From positions 1-64,000 of the forward strand of contig NZ_JABFHF010000033.1 of NCBI RefSeq assembly GCF_015476655.1: a stretch of DNA of 64,000 nt, given 5' to 3'. This DNA is from Aquiflexum lacus. GTDB taxonomy: Bacteria; Bacteroidota; Bacteroidia; Cytophagales; Cyclobacteriaceae. Positions 17,521-27,396 of the stretch are shown piece after piece (within the stretch, counting starts at the first letter, position 1; each line of letters opens with the position of its first letter). The translations under genes and the position numbers were made by a program. A model generated the notes under the pieces. The model was given only the letters and a program-made list of their open reading frames with translations, ran no database searches and was not told the DNA's origin.

Positions 17521-18861
17521 TTAAACTGTCGGTAATTTCCAACCGTTTTGGTAATTGGCTTTCATAAGGGCATTGGCTTCCTTGTCTGTGAATTGACCTT
17601 TGTTTGCATCCCAATATACTTTCTTACCGGTTTTGTATGCAATGTTACCCATTTGGGCGTTAATGGCGGCAATACTACCCGTTTCAATCCCACAAGTCAG
17701 TTTGCTTTCGTCATTGCTGGTAATGGCATTTACAAAACCTTTTGCATGTAGTTCCAAAGGATTTCCTTCAGGTTTGATCAATTGGACTTCCTCCAATTTA
17801 CCAACTCTTTTACCGTCCTTCATTTCAGTTTCAGGAATCACTTTCCAACCTCCCCTATTGACTACCAAGGTAGCATTGTTTCCAATAAAGGCAATTCCTT
17901 CTGTGGTGCCGTAATTACCACCATCTATACCGGTTGCATGCTCCCACAACATATTGAAACCATCGTATTCATACACTGTCTGCAGGGTGTCCGGTGTCTC
18001 AGAGGCATCATCAGGATAGGCGAATTTACCTCCGGATGCCATGACTGATTTGGGTGCAGTAACTCCCATGGCATAGAGCGCAATATCTATCTCATGAACT
18101 CCCCAATCTGTCATCAATCCTCCGGCATAATCCCAAAACCAACGGAAGTTAAAATGGAATCTGTTTTCGTTGAAAGGTCTTTTTGGCGCAGGCCCCAACC
18201 ACATATCATAATCTACGCCTTGAGGAACAGGTCCATTCGGAACTACAGGGACCGGTTTCATCCAACCTTGATAAGCCCAGGTTTTGACCAAACGTATCTG
18301 ACCTAATTTACCGGACTTGACATAGTCAATAGCCTGCGCATATTGGCTACCACTGCGCTGCCACTGTCCACACTGTACCATTTTACCGTAACGCTGTTTT
18401 GCCTTGACCATCAAGTTACACTCCTCCATGGTATTGGCTATTGGCTTTTCGACATATACGTGCTTTCCAGCTGATAAACTGTCAATCATATTGAGACAAT
18501 GCCAATGGTCAGGAGTTCCAACAATGACTGCATCTATGTCTTTATCTTCCAGTAGTTTTCTATAGTCCTTGTATATTTTAGGTTTAATACCCCTTTGCTT
18601 ATTTACATCCTCTGCCCTTTGGTCAAGAACATTGGAATCAATATCAGCAATGCCTACACAGTGGACATTGGGCATCTTCAAATGAGCATTCATATTTGAC
18701 CAACCCATTCCTTTGGCACCTATCAGCGCAAAATTCAATCTGTCGGAAGGGGCTATTTTTTTGGACAGTTCCATAAGGGAATCTGCAGACACAAATGTGG
18801 GGATTGATAATCCTGCGGAAGCCAATAAACTACTTTGGATAAATTTTCTTCTTGAATTCAT
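17521..18861 (-). CDS. Gfo/Idh/MocA oxidoreductase with a Tat signal
   Basis: 446 residues. The start MNSRRKFIQSSLLASAGLSI carries the Tat motif SRRKFIQ. The N-terminal Rossmann domain follows (RLNFALIGAKGMGWSNMNAH), then the catalytic-lysine motif EKP in GKHVYVEKPIANT and the C-terminal alpha/beta substrate domain (GGLMTDWGVHEIDIALYAMG). Members oxidise or epimerise sugars and cyclitols with tightly bound NAD. Tat-exported members of this length are widespread in Bacteroidota and Planctomycetota. It is transcribed alone, and the substrate is unknown. Confidence 0.92.
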   Translation of the reverse strand: MNSRRKFIQSSLLASAGLSIPTFVSADSLMELSKKIAPSDRLNFALIGAKGMGWSNMNAHLKMPNVHCVGIADIDSNVLDQRAEDVNKQRGIKPKIYKDYRKLLEDKDIDAVIVGTPDHWHCLNMIDSLSAGKHVYVEKPIANTMEECNLMVKAKQRYGKMVQCGQWQRSGSQYAQAIDYVKSGKLGQIRLVKTWAYQGWMKPVPVVPNGPVPQGVDYDMWLGPAPKRPFNENRFHFNFRWFWDYAGGLMTDWGVHEIDIALYAMGVTAPKSVMASGGKFAYPDDASETPDTLQTVYEYDGFNMLWEHATGIDGGNYGTTEGIAFIGNNATLVVNRGGWKVIPETEMKDGKRVGKLEEVQLIKPEGNPLELHAKGFVNAITSNDESKLTCGIETGSIAAINAQMGNIAYKTGKKVYWDANKGQFTDKEANALMKANYQNGWKLPTV

Positions 18862-19164
18862 TTTATTGGGTTATTGTTTAAGGTTATATTGAGATTTACA
18901 AACTTTAACTTGGACAGATTTATTGTGTTTAAAATTAAAATTCGGCTAAATATAAAATATATAGTGCGGACTATTAAAACCGATAGTATAAAAGGAGAAT
19001 TTTATTTTTATCCTTATTTTCATCAAAAATATCCTTCTATTTTTAAAACTTGAAGGAAAGGCAAGGATAGTTTAAACTTATACCAATTCTAAATTTCAGT
19101 AAAAAATGTACGAAGAGAACCATATCGATCGGAATTAGTTATTTTTGTATAAAACCGTAATGCT
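18862..19164. other. Divergent intergenic region
   Basis: 303 bp, AT-rich, between the Gfo/Idh/MocA gene and ferritin. Apart from the -7-like box at 19140-19147 nothing is recognisable, including no clear Fur box. Confidence 0.5.
19140..19147 (+). promoter_or_regulatory. Possible -7 box for ferritin
   Basis: TATTTTTG matches the Bacteroidota -7 consensus TAnnTTTG and lies 17 bp before the ferritin ATG, which would give a very short leader. No clear -33 TTG was seen at the expected distance. Confidence 0.35.
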
Positions 19165-19713
19165 ATGAAAAACAGAGAAATCGTAACACTTCAGCGCTCG
19201 TTGTTGCATGATACAGAAAAATTATTGAACCAGCAGATTGAAATGGAGGGTAAATCCTCCGCCTATTATCTTTCCATGGCATCATGGTGCCACATGATGG
19301 GTTATGAGAATGCCGCAAAATATTTATATGTCCATTCTGATGAAGAAAGAATGCATATGATGAAGCTTTTCACCTATATCAATGAAGCCGGAGGACATGC
19401 TATTCAGCCAGAAATAAATGGAATAAGACATAATTTCAATTCTTTGAGAGAGATATTTGAGTTGATCTTGGAGCATGAAATCAAAGTAACCAAATCCATT
19501 AACTCCATAGTAGACCATGCTTTTGTTGCCAAGGATTTTGCCACTTTTAGCTTCATGCAATGGTATGTAACCGAACAGCGTGAAGAGGAAACTTTGGCCA
19601 GGAGGGCATTGGAACTATTTGACATCATTGGTGAAGAAGGCATTGGGCTTTGGACCATTGATCAGGAATTGGGAAAACTACATAACGCTACCGCCGGGGG
19701 AGAAGCCGTTTAA
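19165..19713 (+). CDS. ftnA: Ferritin (non-haem, iron storage)
   Basis: 182 residues. Aligning by spacing with E. coli FtnA gives a complete ferroxidase centre: E28, E61, H64, E105, Q138 and E141. The four-helix-bundle core is intact (YLSMASWCHMMGYENAAKYL, HSDEERMHMMKLF). The protein should form a 24-subunit shell that oxidises and stores iron in the cytosol. It is single, with a strong bidirectional terminator just downstream. Confidence 0.95.
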   Translation: MKNREIVTLQRSLLHDTEKLLNQQIEMEGKSSAYYLSMASWCHMMGYENAAKYLYVHSDEERMHMMKLFTYINEAGGHAIQPEINGIRHNFNSLREIFELILEHEIKVTKSINSIVDHAFVAKDFATFSFMQWYVTEQREEETLARRALELFDIIGEEGIGLWTIDQELGKLHNATAGGEAV

Positions 19714-19750
19714 CACCAAAAACAACCTGAAAATCTGTTTTGGGTCGAAA

Positions 19751-19780
19751 AATAAAGCGGGATACAATACCCGCTTTATT
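19751..19780. terminator. Bidirectional terminator after ferritin
   Basis: AATAAAGCGGG (19751-19761) and CCCGCTTTATT (19770-19780) form a perfect 11-bp stem with an 8-nt loop, flanked by A/T runs. It lies between the convergent ferritin and hydroxylase-type genes. Confidence 0.85.
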
Positions 19781-19805
19781 TAAAAAATACCCTTTGATAA
19801 TGTGC

Positions 19806-20450
19806 TCACATTAGAAATTTTTTATCCTGCAAATGATCATGATCTTCCTCTTTAAAATAGAATTTCAACATCTTTTTTGAAATCTTTGCCTCTTTTGGAG
19901 GAAGTGTTCCAAACATCCAATCCCACCATATCATACTGAAAGAAAAACCCTTATTGGGATATTTTCCATGGTGATGTATATGGGATTTTTGGAGATTAGG
20001 CATGAGATATTTGCTCCATGGTCTGTGCAATATCAGATGCAATATGCTGTAAAGCATAAATCCAATATAGAATCCTGTAAAAACAGTAAAATAATTATTC
20101 AAATAAATTGAAAGTGGAATCAAAAGTATCACTCCTGCAAATGTCAATCTTCTATGAAAACCACTTATCTTAATATCCTGTGGATGCTTGTGGTGATTCA
20201 TATGGATGTCATATAATTTATTGCCTTTTGCTTTGAAAAAGTTATGCATCCAGAACCTGTGAAGAAAATATTCAGTAAATGTCCAGGTCAGCCATCCCAG
20301 AAACAATTAAACCATAAACCTCAAACCGAAAAGGCTTGTAAAATCAGCAATCCATAAGAGACAAATGGCAATGATAAGGAACGTACCTATACACTTGCTG
20401 ACTTCTCTGATTTGATCAGACTTTTGTGGGAATCCCGTCATCGTTTTCAT
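19806..20450 (-). pseudogene. Fatty-acid-hydroxylase / sterol-desaturase family gene with one in-frame stop
   Basis: The frame from ATG 20450 to the stop at 19806 has 215 codons and one internal TAA at codon 48 (20309-20307). Before it: MKTMTGFPQKSDQIREVSKC, then a membrane segment ending FGLRFMV. After it: LFLGWLTWTFTEYFLHRFWM and the di-iron histidine clusters HRFWMH, HMNHHKHP and HIHHH. These identify an integral-membrane fatty-acid-hydroxylase-superfamily enzyme. A single base change (TTA to TAA) would explain the break. A TTG directly after the stop could restart translation and give 166 residues without the first membrane segment, so residual function is possible. Confidence 0.8.
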
Positions 20451-21179
20451 TTTTTAGAGTTTTTATTTTAACAAAGCTTGATGTGGTAATTTCAATCAGG
20501 AGAATACTTCCATCTTGAGAGGTATATCTGAAATACTACCTGATCACAAATTATAGATCCAAATTATCTTCCCTTCAAAGGAAATCCGAATTGAAATTGG
20601 GGTATCTAAAAATAGGTTTGGTCATAATTCTGTATTTCGATACTGCGGGCTTGAATTTTTATTGATTGCTGAAAAAATCCCAAGAAGATTGGTAAGGATT
20701 AGTAAAATATTCAAAACTCTTTTTGAATTTCAATGGATAAATCCTTGTGCGAATTCCATAGATAAAGAAGAATCCCGAAGTAAAATGGTCTTCCAAAAAA
20801 AAAGAATGCCTCATGGATATTTGATATCCAAAATATTTGCCATTCCTGTATCAGCTTTTTCTAATTACAGGTAAAAAGGATTAACAAAACAACAAATTCT
20901 CAAATAACAGGCGTTCAATTTCTGTATAGAAAATAGCTAATAAACACAGTTTAAATTTTAAAAAATCATAGTTTTTATCTTTTATTTATTATATAATAAA
21001 ATATGATTTTATTCATATAAAATTTTTTGAAATATTTTGGTAAAAACATTACCTTAAGCACTGTAAGGCACAAAAATTCTAATATTTTATTTTGTTTAAA
21101 CTTTATATGAAAAATAAAATTTAAGTTATTATATGCTTTTATGAAATTTTCACTCTAATCCAAATAACCCTTTTTGAAA
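20451..21179. other. Long AT-rich gap
   Basis: 729 bp with no convincing gene. A 70-codon plus-strand frame at 20662 begins with TTG and looks random. From about 20940 the DNA is extremely AT-rich (TTTTATTTATTATATAATAA), likely the promoter-proximal region of the HTH regulator gene at 21180. Confidence 0.5.
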
Positions 21180-22181
21180 ATGGCAAACTCAGAAATACAG
21201 GTTCAGTTTTTCCAACATATCAAAAATATAATACCCCACTATAAATCACTTGTTGATGAGATATCCGACCTTCTTGGTATCAGCAATGATTCTGCCTATC
21301 GCCGTATCAGGGGTGAAAAATATATAGACTTGGAAGAAATCAAAAAAATCAGTCAGCATTTCAATATCTCCCTGGATCAGGTATTCAACCTGCAGACCAA
21401 TGCCATTGTATTCCACGGAAAGCTCAATTCTTTTACCAAAGATAGTTTTGAGTTTTGGTTGGAAGATGTTCTCAAGCAGTTTCAGATGTTACATGCCCAA
21501 AAAAATAAACATATCTATTACCATGTCAAAGATATGCCACCATTCTATCAGCTCTATTTTCCTGAACTTGCCTCATTTAAATTCTTTTTCTTTATGAAAT
21601 CCATACTTTTTTATGACTCCCTGAAATATGAGAAATTTACCGATGAAAATCTTTTCTATTTCAAAGTAAAAGACACTTGTAATAAAATCATTCAACTCTA
21701 CAACCAACTTCCCACGACAGAAATCTGGAATGAAGAAGGGATAAATGCTACAATCAGACAAATTGATATCTATTATGAAATGGGCTGGATTCCCTCCAAG
21801 GATTTGGCAATCACTTTATACAATCAGTTACAGGAAACCGTCAATCATTTAGAAAGTCAGGCGGAAATTGGATTGAAATATCATTTGGGAAAATCTCCAA
21901 CTCCAGAAAGTGCCCCCTATCATTTATTTGTCAATGAATTTGTGATCGGTGATAATTCATTTTTCACAGAATTGGATAATGTCAGGATAACTTACCTGAA
22001 TCACAGCGTATTGTACTTTATTGGATCCATGGATCCAAAATTCAATGATGCCATGTTTTCCAATCTTGATAATTTGATGAAAAAATCAACCATGATCAGC
22101 ACTACTGGAGAGATAGAAAGAGGAATGTTCTTCAATAAATTGCGAAAAAAAATTGAAGAAAAAATTGATAATATCAGGTAA
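21180..22181 (+). CDS. HTH-domain transcriptional regulator with long C-terminal domain
   Basis: About 333 residues from ATG 21180 (a TTG two codons earlier is less likely). The N-terminal helix-turn-helix is at about residues 20-65: DEISDLLGISNDSAYRRIRG, then IDLEEIKKISQHFNIS. The remaining about 260 residues are an aromatic-rich, mostly helical domain with no recognised ligand motif. Regulators of this layout are common in Bacteroidota. It is followed in the same orientation by an HdeD-like membrane protein and a secreted lipase, which are plausible targets (inference). Confidence 0.8.
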   Translation: MANSEIQVQFFQHIKNIIPHYKSLVDEISDLLGISNDSAYRRIRGEKYIDLEEIKKISQHFNISLDQVFNLQTNAIVFHGKLNSFTKDSFEFWLEDVLKQFQMLHAQKNKHIYYHVKDMPPFYQLYFPELASFKFFFFMKSILFYDSLKYEKFTDENLFYFKVKDTCNKIIQLYNQLPTTEIWNEEGINATIRQIDIYYEMGWIPSKDLAITLYNQLQETVNHLESQAEIGLKYHLGKSPTPESAPYHLFVNEFVIGDNSFFTELDNVRITYLNHSVLYFIGSMDPKFNDAMFSNLDNLMKKSTMISTTGEIERGMFFNKLRKKIEEKIDNIR

Positions 22182-22266
22182 TTGGAAGCTTTTATAGAAT
22201 ACATTAAGTTTTTTCTATATTTTGGCAAATATTATTTAAAATCTTTTCATTTAATCACATCAAATT

Positions 22267-22881
22267 ATGGAATCAGTATTGAAAAAAAGTAAGTTCATGA
22301 TCAAAAATTGGTGGTTACCCCTCCTGATCGGAGCAGGATTTATTTTGGTTGGTATTTGGACCATTTCAACACCTGTCAAAAGTTATGTAACCTTGGCCAT
22401 TATTTTCGCTTCATTTATGTTTGTATCAGGGATTTTTCAATTGATATTCTCAATTTCCAACAGAAATGAAATCGATGATTGGGGTTGGCATTTTTCCGGT
22501 GCCATGTTTGATTTTGTGATTGGCGCTGTCCTGTTTTTTCATCCAGCATTAACCATGGCAGTACTTCCTTTTATGATTGCATTTTATTTTATGTTTAAGG
22601 GTTTCGCTACTTTTGGATTTGCTTTTGACATGAAAAAATACGGTTCTGATGGCTGGGGATGGCTTTTGTTTAGTGGAACATTATCTGTTGTGTTTGCATT
22701 GATGATTATTTTTAATCCTACTTTAGGTGGATTGACCATTGTGTTTTTTACTGCTTTGGCATTCTTTTCATTAGGGATGTTCAATATTGCCTTGGCCTTC
22801 ACTTTGAAAAAATTAAAAGGAAAAGCCGGAGATCTAAAAGAAGCTTTTGGCAATTTTAAATCGAAACTTTCCCAACATTAA
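22267..22881 (+). CDS. HdeD / DUF308 family membrane protein
   Basis: 204 residues with about six membrane segments arranged as repeated pairs (WWLPLLIGAGFILVGIWTIS, SGAMFDFVIGAVLFFHPALT, LLFSGTLSVVFALMIIFNPT), the pattern of the HdeD/DUF308 family. E. coli HdeD aids acid resistance at high cell density; the biochemical role is not known. The C-terminal tail is basic and soluble. The lipase gene starts 16 bp after its stop, so the two are likely co-transcribed. Confidence 0.82.
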   Translation: MESVLKKSKFMIKNWWLPLLIGAGFILVGIWTISTPVKSYVTLAIIFASFMFVSGIFQLIFSISNRNEIDDWGWHFSGAMFDFVIGAVLFFHPALTMAVLPFMIAFYFMFKGFATFGFAFDMKKYGSDGWGWLLFSGTLSVVFALMIIFNPTLGGLTIVFFTALAFFSLGMFNIALAFTLKKLKGKAGDLKEAFGNFKSKLSQH

Positions 22882-22897
22882 AATTCAGGGAAATCTT

Positions 22898-23998
22898 ATG
22901 AGAACTATTTTCAGTATTATCATTTTTTTGTTGCCAATAAGTAAAATTTTTGCGCAAAATCTCCAACCTTCATTCGAAGTATTGGAGTACTTGGAATTAA
23001 TGAAAATTTCTACAAGGGCAACGGGGGACAGTAGTTACTATAACCAATTCCCTGAACCGGAAAACCACATATTGGTCTATCAATCCCCTGAAATGGGTTT
23101 AAAAAACAGGTGGGATCTTTGGATAGCCGAGCATCAAAAATCAGCTGTAATCAGTATCAGGGGCACTACTGCTGATCCTGTTTCTTGGCTGGAAAACTTT
23201 TATGCAGGAATGGTTCCTGCCACAGGAAAACTCCATCTCAGTGATGATTTCCAATTTGAGTATCAATTGGCAGAAGATCAAAAAGCAGCTGTTCATATTG
23301 GCTGGCTTGTTGGCACAGCCTTTCTGTCCAGAGACATTCTTCCAAAATTGGACTCCTTGTATCAAAAGGGAATCAAAGATTTTTTGATCATTGGACACAG
23401 TCAAGGTGGCGGAATAGCATACCTTCTGACCAGTCACCTGAATTTTCTTCAAAAACAGCAAAAAATTCCAGGTGACATCAGATGGAAAACTTATTGCAGT
23501 GCCGCACCCAAACCAGGCAATTTGCATTATGCCTATGATTTTGAATCATTAGCGAGTGAAGGCTGGGCTTATAATGTTGTCAATGCCTCAGATTGGGTTC
23601 CCCAAGTACCATTTTCAATTCAGACAATTGATGACTTCAATGAAGTCAATCCCTTTAAGGATGCCAAAAAAGTCATCAAAAATCAGAAGTTTCCAGATAG
23701 AATTGTCATGAGAAGGGTTTTTAACCAATTGGATAAGCCCACCAGAAAAGCCCAAAGAAATTTTCAGAAATACCTGGGAGATAAGGCCAGTACAATTATA
23801 AAAAGGAGTCTCCCAGAATTTCGGAAACCTGAGTTTATAGCAAGCAGCCTTTATGTAAGAACTGGAAATACCATTGTACTTTTAGCAGATGATCAATACA
23901 GGGAAAAATACCCCGACAATTCTAAAACGGTCTTTATGCACCATTTGCACCAACCTTACATAGACCTGGCAGAAAGGAAATATCTAGAAAAACCTTGA
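22898..23998 (+). CDS. Secreted class 3 (alpha/beta hydrolase) lipase
   Basis: 366 residues from ATG 22898, preceded by a GGGA-type ribosome site and starting with signal peptide MRTIFSIIIFLLPISKIFAQ. The frame is open upstream to 22847 but the ATG fits the signal. The lipase_3 features are RGT at 88-90 (oxyanion region) and the nucleophile elbow GHSQG 166-170 with S168. Later Asp (NASDWVPQVPF) and His (MHHLHQPYIDL) residues may complete the triad. It probably hydrolyses acyl esters in the periplasm or outside the cell. Confidence 0.85.
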   Translation: MRTIFSIIIFLLPISKIFAQNLQPSFEVLEYLELMKISTRATGDSSYYNQFPEPENHILVYQSPEMGLKNRWDLWIAEHQKSAVISIRGTTADPVSWLENFYAGMVPATGKLHLSDDFQFEYQLAEDQKAAVHIGWLVGTAFLSRDILPKLDSLYQKGIKDFLIIGHSQGGGIAYLLTSHLNFLQKQQKIPGDIRWKTYCSAAPKPGNLHYAYDFESLASEGWAYNVVNASDWVPQVPFSIQTIDDFNEVNPFKDAKKVIKNQKFPDRIVMRRVFNQLDKPTRKAQRNFQKYLGDKASTIIKRSLPEFRKPEFIASSLYVRTGNTIVLLADDQYREKYPDNSKTVFMHHLHQPYIDLAERKYLEKP

Positions 23999-24074
23999 AT
24001 TACCAAGTATCGATAAAACGTGTCATTGATACGGAATTCAAGATTTTTAATGGATGCGAAGTTGTTATTCCTGA

Positions 24075-26615
24075 TTAATCTTTGATTTTATTTGAATTAT
24101 TGATCAATTCTACCGGTACTGATTTGACTTTCCATATATCATCACAATATTCACGGATACTTCTATCGCTGGAAAACTTACCCATTCTTGCTGTATTAAG
24201 AATTGACATTTTTGCCCAATTAGCTTTATCTCTGAATGCTTCATCAATTTTATCCTGTATATCGACATAGGATTGATAATCAGCTAGTAATAGGAATTGA
24301 TCGTCATAGATCAAAGATTCAGTCAGTTCTTTAAACATCATCTTATCCAAGTGTGAAAAGTATCCTGAATTGATCAGGTCAATGACCTTTTTTAAGGATT
24401 TATTATTTTGATAATATTCCCAAGGTTTGTAGCCATTCCTTCTTGTTTCTTCTACCTCATCTGCAGTCAGACCAAAAAGGAAGAAATTTTCTTCACCAAC
24501 ACATTCTCTGATTTCTACATTAGCACCATCCAAAGTACCAACAGTAAGGGCACCGTTCATTGAAAGCTTCATATTTCCGGTTCCGGAAGCCTCTTTACCT
24601 GCGGTAGAAATTTGCTCAGAAAGGTCTGCCGCGGGATATATTTTCTGGGCATTGGTCACATTATAGTTAGGATAGAAGACCACTTTCAGTCTGTCCCTGA
24701 CGTCCGGATCGTTGTTGACCACCTCAGCGACAGCAGTGATGAGTTTGATAATCAATTTAGCCCTTCGATATCCTGGAGCTGCTTTTCCTGCAAAAATGAA
24801 AGTTCTCGGAACAATATCTATATCAGGATTTTGCTTGATCTTATTGTATAAATGAATAATATGCAAAACATTTAAATGCTGTCTTTTATACTCATGTATA
24901 CGCTTGACCTGAATATCAAATAGTGACTCAGGATTGACCTTAACGCCCAAGCGGTTGTAAATTTTTCTGGCCAATAGTTTCTTTTGCTCCAACTTGACAT
25001 CCATCCATTCTTTTTGAAATTCAGGATCCTCTGCCCATTTCTCAAGCCCTTTGAGTTCATCAAGGTGTCTGATCCATGTATCACCGATTTTACTGCTGAT
25101 CAGTTTGGTCAAAAGTGGGTTACTCAGCACCATCCATCTCCTTGGAGTCACGCCATTTGTTTTGTTGCTGAATTTTTCCGGAGAAAGTTCATACCAATCT
25201 TTCAAAATAGTTTTTTTCAAAAGATCTGAATGCAATGCAGCCACACCGTTGATCGCAAAACTACCCACGCTGGCAAGATTGGCCATTTTTATATATTTTC
25301 TCGGTCCCTCTCCTATCAAAGAAAGGCTATCGATCTTCTGTTGGTCACCAAAATATTTAATGGACACCTTGTCAAGAAAACGCTTATTGATTTCATAAAT
25401 CAAGTCCAAATGCCTGGGCAATACAGAGGCAAAAAGCTCTAAATCCCATGTTTCGAGCGCTTCAGGTAACAAAGTATGATTTGTATAAGCAAACGTCTTG
25501 GTGGTTACTTGCCAAGCATCTTCCCACTCCATTTTGTGTACATCCATAAGCAAGCGCATCATTTCTGCTATTCCAATGGATGGGTGGGTATCATTTAACT
25601 GAACCACAAATTTCTCGTGAAAATTCTCAATTTTGTCTCCACTCCTCAGATGAATATTGATCATATCCTGTAAAGAACAAGTCACAAAGAAATATTGCTG
25701 CTGCAATCTGAGCTTTTTACCTTCAATCTGCTCATCATTGGGATACAATACCTTGCTGATATTTTCACAGATGATTTTCTGATTTACTGCGCTGTTATAA
25801 TCCCCGGCATTGAAGGACTGGAAATCAAAGGTTTTAGGTGCTTCTGATTTCCAAAGTCTCAGGGTATTGGCCGTATTGACTTTATAACCCAATATCGGAG
25901 TATCATAGGCTACCCCTTTGACTACCCAATCTGGTTTCCAATTATTGACCAACTTCCCTTTTTCATCCATATATCGCTGAACGTATCCGCCTAATTTGAC
26001 ATCATAGCTTACTTCTCTCCTAGCAATCTCCCATGGGTTTCCCCTCCTGAGCCAATTGTCAGTGTCCTCTACTTGCCACCCATCTCTGATATCCTGTTCA
26101 AATATCCCGAATTGATACCGGATACCATATCCAATGGCAGGCACTTCGAGACTTGCCAAAGAATCCATATAACAAGCAGCCAACCTTCCCAAGCCGCCAT
26201 TACCCAAACCCGGCTCAATTTCTTTTTCAATCAACCAATCCAAATTAATACCCAATTCTTTGACGGCTTCCTCCATTTGGGAAAAAATACCCAAGTTGAT
26301 CAGATTGTTTGCCAAATGCGGGCCTAACAAGTACTCAGCTGACAGGTAGGAAACAATTTTGTTTTTCCCATCAATATATTGCTTGACCGATGAGGTCCAT
26401 CTTTGTAGCATTCTATCCCTTACAGCGTAGGACATGGCCATATAGTAATCATTACGGGTAGCTATTTCCGGGTATTTTCCCTGAACATAAAAAAGATTAT
26501 TTGAAATTGCTTTTTTTAATGCTTCTACACTTAAACCCGTCCTCGGATCTTCTGTCAAGTGGTTCTCATTAATGTCTTTAGTACTTATTTCTCCTTTAGG
26601 TTGAGATTTTTTCAT
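24075..26615 (-). CDS. glgP: Glycogen/starch (alpha-glucan) phosphorylase
   Basis: 846 residues, the usual full length of the GT35 family. Recognisable blocks are GLGNGGLGRLAACYMDSLAS near the N-terminus, QLNDTHPSI, TNGVTPRRWM, KRIHEYKRQHLN and the PLP-lysine region EASGTGNMKLSMNGALTVGT. It releases glucose 1-phosphate from glycogen or maltodextrin using phosphate, in the cytosol. No other glycogen gene is next to it. The 3' end is convergent with the lipase. Confidence 0.97.
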   Translation of the reverse strand: MKKSQPKGEISTKDINENHLTEDPRTGLSVEALKKAISNNLFYVQGKYPEIATRNDYYMAMSYAVRDRMLQRWTSSVKQYIDGKNKIVSYLSAEYLLGPHLANNLINLGIFSQMEEAVKELGINLDWLIEKEIEPGLGNGGLGRLAACYMDSLASLEVPAIGYGIRYQFGIFEQDIRDGWQVEDTDNWLRRGNPWEIARREVSYDVKLGGYVQRYMDEKGKLVNNWKPDWVVKGVAYDTPILGYKVNTANTLRLWKSEAPKTFDFQSFNAGDYNSAVNQKIICENISKVLYPNDEQIEGKKLRLQQQYFFVTCSLQDMINIHLRSGDKIENFHEKFVVQLNDTHPSIGIAEMMRLLMDVHKMEWEDAWQVTTKTFAYTNHTLLPEALETWDLELFASVLPRHLDLIYEINKRFLDKVSIKYFGDQQKIDSLSLIGEGPRKYIKMANLASVGSFAINGVAALHSDLLKKTILKDWYELSPEKFSNKTNGVTPRRWMVLSNPLLTKLISSKIGDTWIRHLDELKGLEKWAEDPEFQKEWMDVKLEQKKLLARKIYNRLGVKVNPESLFDIQVKRIHEYKRQHLNVLHIIHLYNKIKQNPDIDIVPRTFIFAGKAAPGYRRAKLIIKLITAVAEVVNNDPDVRDRLKVVFYPNYNVTNAQKIYPAADLSEQISTAGKEASGTGNMKLSMNGALTVGTLDGANVEIRECVGEENFFLFGLTADEVEETRRNGYKPWEYYQNNKSLKKVIDLINSGYFSHLDKMMFKELTESLIYDDQFLLLADYQSYVDIQDKIDEAFRDKANWAKMSILNTARMGKFSSDRSIREYCDDIWKVKSVPVELINNSNKIKD

Positions 26616-26907
26616 TTTTTCTAGCTTTATTTTTTTGGGGCGAATTTATAAATAGATAACAATTTCTCTCTCCCAAATATCTTGGAAAGTTAATCAAAAC
26701 ATCATTTATAAAAAAAGTAGATTTTTCATACGCCTCAATCTCGAATTTTCCAAAAGTACTATTTTACTTCTTTAATTTATAAAGATTCATTTAGGCAACA
26801 TTTAATTTCCTGTTTATTGTTGTAAAAATAATTTGAAAACTTATACTTGTCTTTGTTCAATTACGAATTGATAGTATATTCGAACAACTTATTATATTAA
26901 CCTACTA

Positions 26908-27363
26908 ATGAATAAAAAGCAATCATTAATCCTACTTTTTTTAGCGGGATTCACTCTAATTTTTTCTTGCCAAAAATCAAGCAACCAAGATGATTTAATA
27001 ATTGATGATGAGATGTTTGAAGATGTCATCGACAATCACACCTCCCAAAACTCCTTGGATTACCATGGGATTTACAAAGGGCTTCTCCCCTGTGCAGATT
27101 GTGAGGGAATTGAAGTGACCTTGGAACTTGGTCCGGGTGATTCCTACACACGCAAATCAACTTATCTCGGTAAGGATGACAACGAGATAATTGAAAGTTC
27201 AGGTACTTTCTCCTGGAACGGGGCCGGAAATACCATTACTCTTCATGGAGAAGATTTACCTAATCAATTCTTCGTCGGTGAGAATGTTCTTTTTCAACTT
27301 GATATGCAAGGAAATCGGATAACCGGTGAATTGGCTGATAACTACAAATTGAACAAACAATAA
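26908..27363 (+). CDS. NlpE-like lipoprotein
   Basis: 151 residues. A lipoprotein signal ends at C21 (LIFSCQK). After a short acidic linker the NlpE N-terminal-type domain begins YHGIYKGLLPCADCEGIEVT, with the CxxC pair C62/C65 seen in NlpE proteins, then Y.R...YLGK and a strand ending GNTITLHGEDLPNQFFVGEN. E. coli NlpE signals envelope and copper stress through Cpx. Only the N-terminal half of that protein is present here. A Met-rich lipoprotein starts 33 bp downstream. Confidence 0.85.
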   Translation: MNKKQSLILLFLAGFTLIFSCQKSSNQDDLIIDDEMFEDVIDNHTSQNSLDYHGIYKGLLPCADCEGIEVTLELGPGDSYTRKSTYLGKDDNEIIESSGTFSWNGAGNTITLHGEDLPNQFFVGENVLFQLDMQGNRITGELADNYKLNKQ

Positions 27364-27396
27364 ATAATAAAACCAAACGATTCTATAAAATCCAAT

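Noticed and set aside
20662-20874. 70-codon plus-strand frame starting with TTG
   Set aside because: Random-looking composition, AT-rich surroundings, no ribosome site and no recognisable feature.
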